NCBI GenBank assembly: GCA_022768065.1
Contig: JALELS010000014.1
Span: 1-64,000 of the forward strand
Source of the DNA: Ruminococcus sp.
Lineage (GTDB): Bacteria; Bacillota; Clostridia; Oscillospirales; Acutalibacteraceae
DNA: 64,000 bases
Direction of reading: 5' to 3'
Below the pieces are notes generated by a model that made no database searches, was not told the DNA's origin, and was given only the letters and a program-made list of their open reading frames with translations. The translations under genes and the position numbers were made by a program. Positions 51,537 to 60,201 of the stretch are shown here, piece after piece (the first letter of the stretch is position 1; each line of letters opens with the position of its first letter).

Positions 51537-51579
51537 TTGATACAAATGACTTATTGTGTTAAAATAAAGGTTGTATCAA
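51537..51579 (+). promoter_or_regulatory. Promoter inside a 9-bp inverted repeat
   Basis: TTGATA (51537-51542) and TAAAAT (51560-51565) are 17 bases apart. TTGATACAA (51537-51545) and TTGTATCAA (51571-51579) are a perfect inverted pair; one half covers the -35 box and the other lies just past the start point. A repressor bound to both halves could loop or cover the promoter. Confidence 0.65.
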
Positions 51580-51602
51580 TAGTTTTTCGGGGTGGCATTT
51601 TT

Positions 51603-52259
51603 ATGTACATAAAAAGTCAGAATTTAAAACAGCTCTATCGCATAATTTTTTTGCTGTGCTGTGAGGCGGGGCTGATTTTTCAGTATGTTGACGGTCTGCG
51701 ACGCGGAAACGCCGACACGCTTTTGTATTACTATACCGTACAGAGCAATATAATCTGCTTTTTATATTTTTTCTTTCTCGCTGTTTTCAGTCCCAAAAAA
51801 GAAAAGTCGGTTTTCAGAGGAGCTGTAACTATGTGCATAGCCGTAACCGCAATAGCTTATTTGTTTATGCCGAACACCGCAAAAGCCGATGCGTCCTCCG
51901 ACAGGTTCTTTTATATCGGGAACATTCTTATGCATTATATAGTCCCCGCTATGGCAATACTTGACTATCTGCTGTTTTTCCCAAAGGGTCAATACAAAGC
52001 CCTGCATCCGCTTTGTTGGCTCATTTTGCCCTATCTGTACCTTCTGTTTACCATGATATGCGCAAAATTCGGCAGTAAGATGTTTTCCGGGTTCGGGTCT
52101 GTCAGCCGTTACCCGTATCCGTTTCTCGACACGGACATTTACGGCAAAAACAAGGTCATGCTCATACTCGTCCTCATTACGACGGCGTTTTTGGCTCTCG
52201 GTTACCTGTCGTTTGTTATTGATCGTCTGCTCGGAAAAAGCGGTAAAAAACTCAAATAA
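51603..52259 (+). CDS. Pr6Pr-family membrane protein
   Basis: A 218-residue protein with six hydrophobic segments: IIFLLCCEAGLIFQYV, LLYYYTVQSNIICFLYFFFL and HYIVPAMAILDYLLFF among them. The NxxxHY...D pattern (GNILMHYIVPAMAILD) and PYLYLLFTM fit the Pr6Pr family, a six-helix group with no firm biochemical role, distantly related to androgen-induced hydrolases. ATG at 51603 follows GGGGTGG; the 30 extra track residues run over the promoter and are rejected. Confidence 0.82.
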   Translation: MYIKSQNLKQLYRIIFLLCCEAGLIFQYVDGLRRGNADTLLYYYTVQSNIICFLYFFFLAVFSPKKEKSVFRGAVTMCIAVTAIAYLFMPNTAKADASSDRFFYIGNILMHYIVPAMAILDYLLFFPKGQYKALHPLCWLILPYLYLLFTMICAKFGSKMFSGFGSVSRYPYPFLDTDIYGKNKVMLILVLITTAFLALGYLSFVIDRLLGKSGKKLK

Positions 52260-52300
52260 TAAGAACTTCAAATCAAAAGCACTGTGAAGGAGTGATAAGA

Positions 52301-53047
52301 ATGGTAATTTATTTTACAGGCACCGGAAACAGCCGTCATTTGGCAAAAAAGGTCGGAGACGCCCTCGGCGAAACACCGATAAACTCCGTTGAATATATAA
52401 AAAACGGCAAAAACGGCGATTTTAGCAGTGACACGGCTTACGTTTTTGTTTGCCCGACTTACGCTTGGCAAATACCGCACATTTTTGAAAAATTCATAAG
52501 AGAATCGCAGTTTCGCGGAAATTCCAAGGCTTACTTTATTATGGACTGCGGCGGTGAAATAGGCAATGCGGCAAAGAAGTTAAAAGCGCTTTGTTCGTAC
52601 AGGAAATTTGAATTTATGGGCGTATACGAAGTAGTGATGCCCGAAAATTACACGGCTCTTTTTAACGCTCCCGACAAAAAAACGATACCATCGCTTATCG
52701 CGAATGCAGATAAAGCGGCGTTCGACGCGGCAGAATATATTAAGTCGAAAAAACCTTTCCCGGATGTTAAAGCAGGAATTGCGGATAAGCTTAAAAGCGG
52801 CATTGTAAATACGATTTTTTATAAATTCTTTGTTTCCGCCGACAAATTTTACGCGACGGACAAATGTATATCGTGCGGAAAATGCGTAAAAAATTGCATG
52901 CTGAACAACATTGAGCTTAAAGGCGGCAAACCCGTTTGGGGTAAAAACTGTACCCATTGTATGGCGTGTATCAACTTTTGCCCCACAGAAGCCATTGAAT
53001 ACGGCAAGCACTCAATAGGTCTTGAGCGTTATACTCTTACGGACTGA
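52301..53047 (+). CDS. EFR1-family flavodoxin/ferredoxin protein
   Basis: Flavodoxin-like N-terminus (IYFTGTGNSRHLAKKVGDAL, then VFVCPTYAWQIPHIFEKFI), and two 4Fe-4S motifs at the C-terminus (CISCGKCVKNCMLNNI and CTHCMACINFCPTEAIEYG). This combination defines EFR1-type electron-transfer proteins of anaerobes. The partner enzyme is unknown. AAGGAG precedes ATG at 52301. It lies between Pr6Pr and cupin genes on one strand. Confidence 0.9.
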   Translation: MVIYFTGTGNSRHLAKKVGDALGETPINSVEYIKNGKNGDFSSDTAYVFVCPTYAWQIPHIFEKFIRESQFRGNSKAYFIMDCGGEIGNAAKKLKALCSYRKFEFMGVYEVVMPENYTALFNAPDKKTIPSLIANADKAAFDAAEYIKSKKPFPDVKAGIADKLKSGIVNTIFYKFFVSADKFYATDKCISCGKCVKNCMLNNIELKGGKPVWGKNCTHCMACINFCPTEAIEYGKHSIGLERYTLTD

Positions 53048-53083
53048 ATATAAAAATAACTTTTTGAAAGGAATATAAACACT

Positions 53084-53413
53084 ATGGATAAAATCAAGAA
53101 CATTGAAAAATCAACCGTTCTTTGCCTTAAAGAACAAATCTCTTACGGCGACGGTCAGGTTGTGAGCAAAACACTCGCACAAAACGACGCCTTGAGCGTT
53201 ACTCTCTTTGCATTTGACAAGGGCGAGGAAATAAGCACGCACGAATCCGGCGGCGACGCTTTTGTTACCGCTATTGACGGCACGGGCAAAATAACAATAG
53301 ACGGCGTTCCTCATATACTCAAAGAGGGCGACTCAATTGTTATGCCGGCAGGTCATCCGCACGCTGTTTTCGGCGAAGAAAAATTCAAAATGTTACTCGT
53401 AGTGGTATTTTAA
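53084..53413 (+). CDS. Small cupin-domain protein
   Basis: The 109-residue single-domain cupin shows GEEISTHESGGDAFVTAIDGTGKITIDG and then MPAGHPHAVFG. Metal ligands His (STHE) and later His (GHPHAV) are present. Such small cupins often bind a metal or a small ligand, or serve as regulators. It ends the Pr6Pr-EFR1-cupin group and is followed by a terminator. Confidence 0.88.
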   Translation: MDKIKNIEKSTVLCLKEQISYGDGQVVSKTLAQNDALSVTLFAFDKGEEISTHESGGDAFVTAIDGTGKITIDGVPHILKEGDSIVMPAGHPHAVFGEEKFKMLLVVVF

Positions 53414-53433
53414 CGGGTAAGCTTAAATAAACA

Positions 53434-53474
53434 AAACAGGCTTTATGAATTGTGCTCATAAAGTCTGTTTTTTT
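53434..53474 (+). terminator. Terminator after the cupin gene
   Basis: AAACAGGCTTTATGA and TCATAAAGTCTGTTT form a stem of about 15 pairs (one wobble) with a seven-base loop, followed by TTTTT. Confidence 0.88.
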
Positions 53475-53539
53475 ATTTATACGGAATATTACGGCCGCCT
53501 CTTATAATAATACATACAGGGAAGTTTTTTGCCTTGATA

Positions 53540-53568
53540 TTGTCTTTTTGTGTGCGTCACGATAAAAT
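53540..53568 (+). promoter_or_regulatory. Promoter of the fruKA-ptsHI operon
   Basis: TTGTCT (53540-53545) and TAAAAT (53563-53568) are 17 bases apart, about 36 bases before the fruK start. No catabolite-response (cre) match is obvious, and no fruR gene is next to it. Confidence 0.55.
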
Positions 53569-53603
53569 AGGTACATCTGAATTTATAACAGGGAGTAATA
53601 GAT

Positions 53604-54506
53604 ATGATATACACTTTCACACTCAGTCCGGCGCTTGATTACGTTATGAATGTACCTTTTTTATCATACGATGACATAAACAGAGCTTCTTCGGAAAAGA
53701 TATTTTACGGCGGCAAAGGCATAAATGTATCTTCCGTACTGCACGAACTTCAGGTGGATTCGGTTTCACTCGGATTCATCGGCGGATTTACAGGAAAAGA
53801 GCTTGTGCGTCTTATAGCAAAGGACGGGCTTAAAAGTGATTTTACGGAAATATCCGGCGGAAATACACGAATCAACGTAAAGCTGCGTTTTGACGGCGAA
53901 CTTGATATTAACGCCGCAGGCCCCGCGGTTTCGCAGGAAGAGCTAAACGAGCTTTTTAAAAAGCTTGACAAAATCAAAAGCGGTGACTGCGTAGTTCTGT
54001 CGGGCAGCGTACCCTCTTCCCTGCCGGATGACATCTACGAGCAAATCCTTGAAAGGCTGTCCGATAAGGATGTACGCGCGGCAGTTGATACTACCGGTAA
54101 AAGACTTTTAAACACGCTTTGCCGAAAACCGTTTTTAATAAAGCCGAATCACCACGAGCTTGCGGAGATGTTCGGAAAAAAAGAGCTTACCTACGCCGAA
54201 ATCACGGAATACGGCAAAGAGCTGCAAAACCGCGGGGCGCAAAACGTGCTTGTCTCCTGCGGCGAAAAGGGCGCCGTACTTATAGATGAAAGCGGACGGG
54301 TGACGTGTGCCGACGCCGTCAGAGGGAGGCTCATAAACTCGGTCGGCTGCGGAGACAGTATGGTAGCGGGCTTTTTAGCCGGTATGGAGCTTAAAAACGA
54401 TATTGAGTATGCGTTTCGTCTTTCCGTGGCTTGTTCCGCGGCAACAGCATTTTCCGAGGGCCTCGGAAAGAAAGATCTTATATATGAAATTCTCAAAAAG
54501 CTTTAA
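53604..54506 (+). CDS. fruK: 1-phosphofructokinase (PfkB family)
   Basis: It phosphorylates fructose-1-phosphate to fructose-1,6-bisphosphate, the step after PTS uptake of fructose. The start TFTLSPALDYVMNV and KIFYGGKGINVSSVLHEL bind substrate. The catalytic motif is GRLINSVGCGDSMVAGFLAG. Length is 300 residues. It opens the operon and is followed 14 bases later by fruA. LacC-type tagatose-6-phosphate kinase is the main alternative, but the fructose PTS context favours FruK. Confidence 0.92.
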   Translation: MIYTFTLSPALDYVMNVPFLSYDDINRASSEKIFYGGKGINVSSVLHELQVDSVSLGFIGGFTGKELVRLIAKDGLKSDFTEISGGNTRINVKLRFDGELDINAAGPAVSQEELNELFKKLDKIKSGDCVVLSGSVPSSLPDDIYEQILERLSDKDVRAAVDTTGKRLLNTLCRKPFLIKPNHHELAEMFGKKELTYAEITEYGKELQNRGAQNVLVSCGEKGAVLIDESGRVTCADAVRGRLINSVGCGDSMVAGFLAGMELKNDIEYAFRLSVACSAATAFSEGLGKKDLIYEILKKL

Positions 54507-54519
54507 GGGAGGATAAAAT

Positions 54520-56460
54520 ATGCGTATCACCGACCTTTTGAACCCGAAAGCCGTCATGGTGAACACGGTTCTCAAAAGCAAGGATGAAGCTATTGACAAA
54601 CTTATAGAACTCCACGAAATATCCGGCGACCTGTTGGACGCCGAGCAGTATAAGAAAGATATTTTAAAAAGAGAAAAACAGGGTTCTACCGCTATCGGAA
54701 ACGGCATAGCGGTACCCCACGCAAAGTCAAAGGCGGTAAAAAAGGCGTCACTTTCGACGATAACGGTAAAAGGCGGCGTACCGTACGGCGCCCCCGACGG
54801 AAAAAACTCGGATCTGTTATTTATGATAGCGGCAGGCGACGAAAACGACGAGCACCTCACGATACTGTCGCGCCTTATGACAATGCTTATGGACGAACAT
54901 TTTGTTGCGGCGCTCAAAAGCGCAAAAAGCACCGAAGATTTTTTAAATATAATTGATACAAAAGAAGCCGAAAAATTCGGCGGCGATATTTCGAGGCATT
55001 CGGAGTCACATTACAGAATACTTGCCGTAACCGCCTGCCCCACCGGCATAGCGCACACATATATGGCAGCCGAGGCTCTTGAAAAAGCCGCAAAAAAGGC
55101 AGGAATCGAAATAAAGGTTGAAACCGACGGCTCGGGCGGCACAAAAAATGCTTTGACAAAAGAGGAAATCGAAAAATGTGACGGTATTATAGTTGCCGCC
55201 GACAGAAATGTTGAAACAGACCGATTTTCCGGCAAAAAGGTTCTTATAACATCGGTATCCGCCGGAATCAACAAACCGGATGAGCTTATAGAACGTATTT
55301 TATCGGGCGACGTACCCGTATACAAAAAGAAAAGCGGCAGTCCCCCTGCGGATGCCGAATATTCAGATGGAAACGGCTTCGGCAAAAGAATCTACAAGCA
55401 TCTTATGAACGGTGTATCTCATATGCTCCCGTTTGTTGTCGGGGGCGGCGTGCTGATAGCATTCGGATTTTTGGCGGACTCAATTTCCGGTGTAAAGGCA
55501 GGCGACACTCTCGGATATACAACACCAGTCGCCGCCGTGATATTTTGGATAGGCAAAGCGGCTTTTGCGTTTATGCTGCCAATTCTCTCTGGCTATATAT
55601 CAATGAGCATAGCCGATAGGCCCGGTCTGCTCGTCGGATTTGTCGGCGGTTATTTCGCAAGCCAAGGACTGACCCTCGCGTCGCTTCGCACGAACGGTCT
55701 TGAGGGCGACGGCACGGCGGTTTCGGGATTTTTAGGCGCATTGATAGCCGGATTTTTAGGCGGTCTGATTGTAAATCTTCTGAAGAAAATTTTTGCGTTC
55801 TTACCGAAAAGTATGGACGGCATAAAACCGGTATTTTTGTATCCTCTGTTCGGCACTCTTTTGATAGGACTCGTAATGGGTGTTATAAATCCGTTTATCG
55901 GAATATTGAACACGGGACTTTCAAACGGCCTTACGGCTCTCGGCGGCACAAGCCGTGTACTGCTTTGTACCGTTCTTGCCGCAATGATGGCTGTTGATAT
56001 GGGCGGACCGTTTAACAAAGCGGCATACGTTTTCGGCACAGCCGCAATTGCAAGCGGCAACTACTATATAATGGCTGCTGTAATGATAGGCGGTATGATA
56101 CCGCCAATAGCAATAGCCCTTTCAACAACATTCAACAAATCGAAGTGGACGGATGAAGAAAGACGCGGCGGAGCCGTAAACTATCTTATGGGGCTTTGCT
56201 TTATAACCGAGGGTGCTATACCCTATGCCGCCGCAGATCCGCTAAGGGTTATACCTGCCTGTATAATAGGTTCGGGTGTGGCAGGCGCGCTGTCGGGAAT
56301 GTTCGGCTGCGGAATACCCGCTCCGCACGGCGGAATTTTCGTATTCCCGGTAGCGGAGCACATCGGCGGCTATATCATCGCACTTGCGGCAGGTTCTTTG
56401 GCAGGTGCTCTGATGCTGTCGCTCTTTAAGAAAAGAAAAAGTCAAAAAGAGGTAATGTGA
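54520..56460 (+). CDS. fruA: PTS fructose transporter, fused IIA-IIB-IIC
   Basis: It imports fructose while phosphorylating it to fructose-1-phosphate. The IIA domain (1-145) holds phospho-His67 (AVPHAKSKAV). The IIB domain (about 165-260) holds phospho-Cys in VTACPTGIAHTYMAAEAL. The IIC domain (about 285-640) is the eight-to-ten-helix channel with GFVGGYFASQGLTLAS and AMMAVDMGGPFNKAAY. Length is 646 residues. Next gene ptsH begins two bases after the stop. Confidence 0.95.
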   Translation: MRITDLLNPKAVMVNTVLKSKDEAIDKLIELHEISGDLLDAEQYKKDILKREKQGSTAIGNGIAVPHAKSKAVKKASLSTITVKGGVPYGAPDGKNSDLLFMIAAGDENDEHLTILSRLMTMLMDEHFVAALKSAKSTEDFLNIIDTKEAEKFGGDISRHSESHYRILAVTACPTGIAHTYMAAEALEKAAKKAGIEIKVETDGSGGTKNALTKEEIEKCDGIIVAADRNVETDRFSGKKVLITSVSAGINKPDELIERILSGDVPVYKKKSGSPPADAEYSDGNGFGKRIYKHLMNGVSHMLPFVVGGGVLIAFGFLADSISGVKAGDTLGYTTPVAAVIFWIGKAAFAFMLPILSGYISMSIADRPGLLVGFVGGYFASQGLTLASLRTNGLEGDGTAVSGFLGALIAGFLGGLIVNLLKKIFAFLPKSMDGIKPVFLYPLFGTLLIGLVMGVINPFIGILNTGLSNGLTALGGTSRVLLCTVLAAMMAVDMGGPFNKAAYVFGTAAIASGNYYIMAAVMIGGMIPPIAIALSTTFNKSKWTDEERRGGAVNYLMGLCFITEGAIPYAAADPLRVIPACIIGSGVAGALSGMFGCGIPAPHGGIFVFPVAEHIGGYIIALAAGSLAGALMLSLFKKRKSQKEVM

Positions 56461-56461
56461 C

Positions 56462-56725
56462 ATGGTTTCGGCAAAGGTTAAAATCACGGACAAAGCGGGA
56501 ATTCATATGCGCCCTGCCAATAATTTTATATCGGCAATGGTAAAGTACCGCTCGGATATTAAAATCATTCACGGCGGAAACGAGATAAACGGAAAAAGCA
56601 TTATGAACATTATGGCGGCAGGACTTAAATACGGCGATGAAGTTGAAATAATCTGCACGGGAGAGGACGAAAAAGAAATGCTGAAAGAGGCGGTAAATCT
56701 CATAGAAAGCGGGCTTGAAAAATGA
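56462..56725 (+). CDS. ptsH: HPr phosphocarrier protein
   Basis: The 87-residue PTS carrier passes phosphate from Enzyme I to IIA. His15 lies in DKAGIHMRPANNF; the usual motif is GIHARPA, so Met replaces Ala next to it. The regulatory Ser46 region is NGKSIMNIMAAGLKYGD, keeping the site for HPr kinase that Firmicutes use in catabolite control. It overlaps ptsI by ATGA. The kinase hprK is not in the window. Confidence 0.92.
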   Translation: MVSAKVKITDKAGIHMRPANNFISAMVKYRSDIKIIHGGNEINGKSIMNIMAAGLKYGDEVEIICTGEDEKEMLKEAVNLIESGLEK

Positions 56726-58341
56726 CGTCTCTCTACGGTACGGGGGTTTGCCGCGGATATGCCGTCGGAAACGCCGTGGTAATTAAAACTGACACAAAAA
56801 AGCGGTCGGAACCCGAATTTTCGGGTGAAGCAAACGAGCTTGAAAGATTTAAAGACGCGCGTGAAAAATTCAAAACAGAAACCATGGCGCTGTACAAAAA
56901 GCTTTTTTCCGCCGCAGGCAGTAAAAATGCGGATATTCTTTTGGGTCACATAAGCCTTTGCGACGACCCGTTTTTCATATCCGAAACCGAGAAAACAATT
57001 AAAGAAGGAAAGACTGCCGCACAAGCGGTTAATGCGGTGTGTACCGAACTTTACGATATATTTTTTTCTTCGGACGACGAGCTCACAAAACAGCGCAGCT
57101 CCGATATTAACGACCTCAAAAACGGCATTACGGATATTCTTTTTGGAAACAAAGGCTTCTCGGCGGAAAACGTACCCGAAAACTCCGTACTTGTGTTTGA
57201 CGAGCTGACGCCGTCGGCTGTCTCGCGCATAAACAGGAAAAATACGGTTGCCGTAATTGCAAACGGCGGTTCAGTTACGTCTCATTCGGCAATACTCGCA
57301 CGGGCGCTGTCAATACCGACCGTACTCGGTGCGGCAAAAGCAACCGAGCGCATAAATTCGGGCGATACTCTGGCGGTTGACGGTGAAAGCGGCGAAATAA
57401 TAATAGAGCCGGATGAAGTCACCGCAGAAAATTTCAGCCGTATGGGAAAAGAGTACGACAGAAAAAAAGAAGAGGTCAAAAAATTCATAAATCGCAAAAC
57501 GCAGACAAAGGACGGCACCGAAAAAACCGTTTGCGCCAATATCGGCAACCCCTCGGACATTGAAAACGTAATAAAAAACGGCGCGGACGGTATAGGACTT
57601 TTCCGCACCGAGTTTTTATTTATGGACAGGGATAAAGAGCCGACTGAGGACGAACAGTATTTCGCCTATTCGTCGGTAATAAAAGCGATGAACGGCAAAG
57701 AAGTGATAATACGCACCCTTGACGTGGGCGGAGACAAAAATATACCGTACCTCGGCATTCCGAAAGAAGATAATCCGTTTTTGGGATTCAGAGCGATAAG
57801 GTTTTGTCTTAAAAACCGCGATATATTTAAAGTTCAGCTCAGGGCGATACTTCGCGCCGCCGTATTCGGAAATGTAAAAATAATGCTGCCGTTAGTAACG
57901 GTAAAGGCAGAAATCGACGACGCAAAAGAGCTTATAAGCGAATGCAAATCCGAACTGAAACGTGAACACAAACAGTTTAATGACGACGTGCCGATAGGCA
58001 TTATGGCGGAAACTCCGGCGGCTGTTTTTTCGGCTGAAGAGCTTGCGAAAAATTCGGATTTTTTCAGCATAGGAACAAATGACCTCACGGGGTATATAAT
58101 GGCGGCGGACAGAGGAAACCCAAATGTCGGCTACCTTTATGACACGGGGCAAAACGCAGTTCTTGCTGCTGTAAAAAGAATTATAAGCTGTGGCGAAAAG
58201 GCGGGAATACCCGTCGGTATGTGCGGAGAAGCCGCCGCGGACGAAAAGCTTATACCGGTATTTTTGCGGTGGGGTCTTGATGAATTCTCGGTCAGCCCCG
58301 AATCGGTACCGTATGTAAGAAAAATAATATCGGAAAATTAA
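56722..58341 (+). CDS. ptsI: PTS Enzyme I (phosphoenolpyruvate-protein phosphotransferase)
   Basis: Enzyme I takes phosphate from PEP and hands it to HPr. The active-site His is in NGGSVTSHSAILARALSIPTV. The PEP-binding barrel has GIGLFRTEFLFMDR, IRTLDVGGDK and NPFLGFRAIR. The C-terminus contains FSIGTNDLTGYIMAADRGN and GMCGEAAADE. The 539-residue length is slightly short of the usual 570. It sits in a fructose operon, so the general PTS proteins may be expressed with this sugar, or this pair may be a dedicated copy. Confidence 0.94.
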   Translation: MTSLYGTGVCRGYAVGNAVVIKTDTKKRSEPEFSGEANELERFKDAREKFKTETMALYKKLFSAAGSKNADILLGHISLCDDPFFISETEKTIKEGKTAAQAVNAVCTELYDIFFSSDDELTKQRSSDINDLKNGITDILFGNKGFSAENVPENSVLVFDELTPSAVSRINRKNTVAVIANGGSVTSHSAILARALSIPTVLGAAKATERINSGDTLAVDGESGEIIIEPDEVTAENFSRMGKEYDRKKEEVKKFINRKTQTKDGTEKTVCANIGNPSDIENVIKNGADGIGLFRTEFLFMDRDKEPTEDEQYFAYSSVIKAMNGKEVIIRTLDVGGDKNIPYLGIPKEDNPFLGFRAIRFCLKNRDIFKVQLRAILRAAVFGNVKIMLPLVTVKAEIDDAKELISECKSELKREHKQFNDDVPIGIMAETPAAVFSAEELAKNSDFFSIGTNDLTGYIMAADRGNPNVGYLYDTGQNAVLAAVKRIISCGEKAGIPVGMCGEAAADEKLIPVFLRWGLDEFSVSPESVPYVRKIISEN

Positions 58342-58353
58342 ATCAGGGCAATA

Positions 58354-58392
58354 TAAAAGGCTGTGAACATTACGTTCAACAGCCTTTCTGTT
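58354..58392 (+). terminator. Terminator after ptsI
   Basis: AAAGGCTGT-GAAC pairs with GTTCAACAGCCTTT with one bulged base and ends in a short T run. It also lies close to the end of the convergent symporter gene. Confidence 0.75.
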
Positions 58393-58408
58393 ATGTATCG
58401 CTTATGAA

Positions 58409-59935
58409 TTATTCTGCGGTTTTTGCTGCCTTGGCGGCTTTTCTTTCCTCTATTTCCTTTACGTACTCTCTCTGTTTACTCTCGGTAACTTTGTAGAAGA
58501 GCATGGGGATAATGGTAGCTACCATTGAAATAGCGCCCGAGAGGATAAGCACAGCCCAGAGCTTTTCGGAGCCCTCGGGAGTAACGGTATTATACGGGTC
58601 GGACGGGGAAATTCCCGAAATACCGTATGCCATAACGCCTATGAATGCGCCGACAGCCATACCGATTTTGTTGATGAAGGTCTGCATTGAGAAGCAGATA
58701 CCCTCTGCTCTTTCGCCCGTTTTCCACTCAAGGTATTCTACGGTATCACCTATCATAGCATAGGTTATTACGTTATTGATACCTTGCGGAAGTCCGAGAA
58801 GGACAAAGCCTATGGCAAGCCAAAGAAGGTTTGAAGAATTGTTGTATCCGCCGTTTCTGCCTATGAAGTACATGGCAAACATAACGACCGCTCCGAGAGC
58901 GTGTACATATATATAGGTCTTTTTCTTTCCGAGGTGCTTTGTGAACCAAGGAATAAGTACCGTTGCAATGGCTCCGCCGGGAACTACAAGGATTGTAAGA
59001 ATACTGTATACCGCCTCGTTTCCGAGAACATACTTTGCAAAGTAAAGTGAGCCTGTATACATATAAACGGTTCTGGCAGCGCCCAAAATACCCGAAAGAA
59101 GTATGAGCAAAAGCTGATCGTTTTTAAAGAGCAAACCGAGGTTATGGCCGAGTGACGGCGGAGTTGTATCGGTTGTATATCTTTCTCTTGTGTTCTTAAA
59201 GCCGTAGAAGAACATCGGCATAGACACAACAACAAGAACAACGGCGCAAATGAAATAAGTCCATTTAAGGGTGTGTGCATTGGCTGCGGAATTAGCGGCT
59301 ATAAGTACACCGTCGGCGTCTTTGTATTTAGCCGTTACGGCAGAAGTGATTATGGGTACAAATACCGTTACGGCACCTGCGCCTATTGTGCAGCAAAGAC
59401 GCGCAACCGTAAGAAGATTGCCGCGGATATTTGTGTTATTGGTCATAGCCGTTGAAAGTCCCCAATACGGAACGTCCGCTACGGTATATACCATAGACCA
59501 GATAACATATATAACGGAAATAATGATGAACGATTTTGCCGTGCTGTTATAGACAGGCAGGAAGCAGGCTATTGTAACCAAACCTATCGGGATAGCCATC
59601 CATTTAAGATACGGGCGGCATTTACCCCATTTGGTTCTCGTTCTGTCGACTATGGAACCCATAATCGGGTCATTAAGAGCGTCATATATTCTCGTAAAGA
59701 GCATAAGAAGCGCTACTGCGGTGGCGCCTGTCGTTTTTCCGATTTTAGCGTCCGCCATTAAAAGAGCATCGGTCATAAATATGGTAAGATACGAACCGAT
59801 GATGGTACAGATAAAGTTTTGGCCTATACCGGTAATGCTGTACGCAATAGCTTCGCGCGGCTGCATATTACCGTCATTCGGAGTAGTGCCGAACAGCTTG
59901 TGCCAGAAACTTTTCTTAACAGATTGCTTTTCCAT
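58409..59935 (-). CDS. GPH-family sugar:cation symporter (MFS)
   Basis: A 12-helix, 508-residue transporter of the glycoside-pentoside-hexuronide group. It begins with AYSITGIGQNFICTIIGSYLTIFMTDAL. The family motif NDPIMGSIVDRTRTKWGKCRPYLKW lies after TM2, and GDTVEYLEWKTGERAEGICFS marks the second half. GPH proteins import oligosaccharides, glycosides or uronic acids with Na+ or H+. No glycosidase neighbours are present, so the sugar is unknown. It runs away from a second GPH gene. Confidence 0.9.
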   Translation of the reverse strand: MEKQSVKKSFWHKLFGTTPNDGNMQPREAIAYSITGIGQNFICTIIGSYLTIFMTDALLMADAKIGKTTGATAVALLMLFTRIYDALNDPIMGSIVDRTRTKWGKCRPYLKWMAIPIGLVTIACFLPVYNSTAKSFIIISVIYVIWSMVYTVADVPYWGLSTAMTNNTNIRGNLLTVARLCCTIGAGAVTVFVPIITSAVTAKYKDADGVLIAANSAANAHTLKWTYFICAVVLVVVSMPMFFYGFKNTRERYTTDTTPPSLGHNLGLLFKNDQLLLILLSGILGAARTVYMYTGSLYFAKYVLGNEAVYSILTILVVPGGAIATVLIPWFTKHLGKKKTYIYVHALGAVVMFAMYFIGRNGGYNNSSNLLWLAIGFVLLGLPQGINNVITYAMIGDTVEYLEWKTGERAEGICFSMQTFINKIGMAVGAFIGVMAYGISGISPSDPYNTVTPEGSEKLWAVLILSGAISMVATIIPMLFYKVTESKQREYVKEIEERKAAKAAKTAE

Positions 59936-60134
59936 TAAGTTAACTCCTTTTCCTTTTTTACAACTTTATACAACTTACAAAAGTTATAAAAATAATTATA
60001 GTGCAGAAATCAAAAATAGTCAAATTGAATATTGCATATTTCCCATCTTTATTTTTTTAAACGACACAAAAACTCATTAGTGGTCAATATCACGCACATA
60101 TCGAAACGCTGCCTTGCTTACCTTATATTTTTAT

Positions 60135-60163
60135 TTGACTTATTACGCCGAAACCTTTATTAT
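60135..60163 (+). promoter_or_regulatory. Promoter of the second GPH symporter
   Basis: TTGACT (60135-60140) and TATTAT (60158-60163) are 17 bases apart, about 40 bases before the GTG start. The rest of the 266-base divergent gap (59936-60201) shows no gene. It is AT-rich, and no strong palindrome is seen. Confidence 0.7.
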
Positions 60164-60201
60164 ATTAGTTATGTATTATACTCAAATCGGAGGATGACGG
60201 C

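Noticed and set aside
50925-51545. Minus-strand ORF of 206 residues over the aldo/keto reductase end and merR
   Set aside because: Both genes beneath it are well supported on the plus strand, and this frame has no start signal or recognisable domain.
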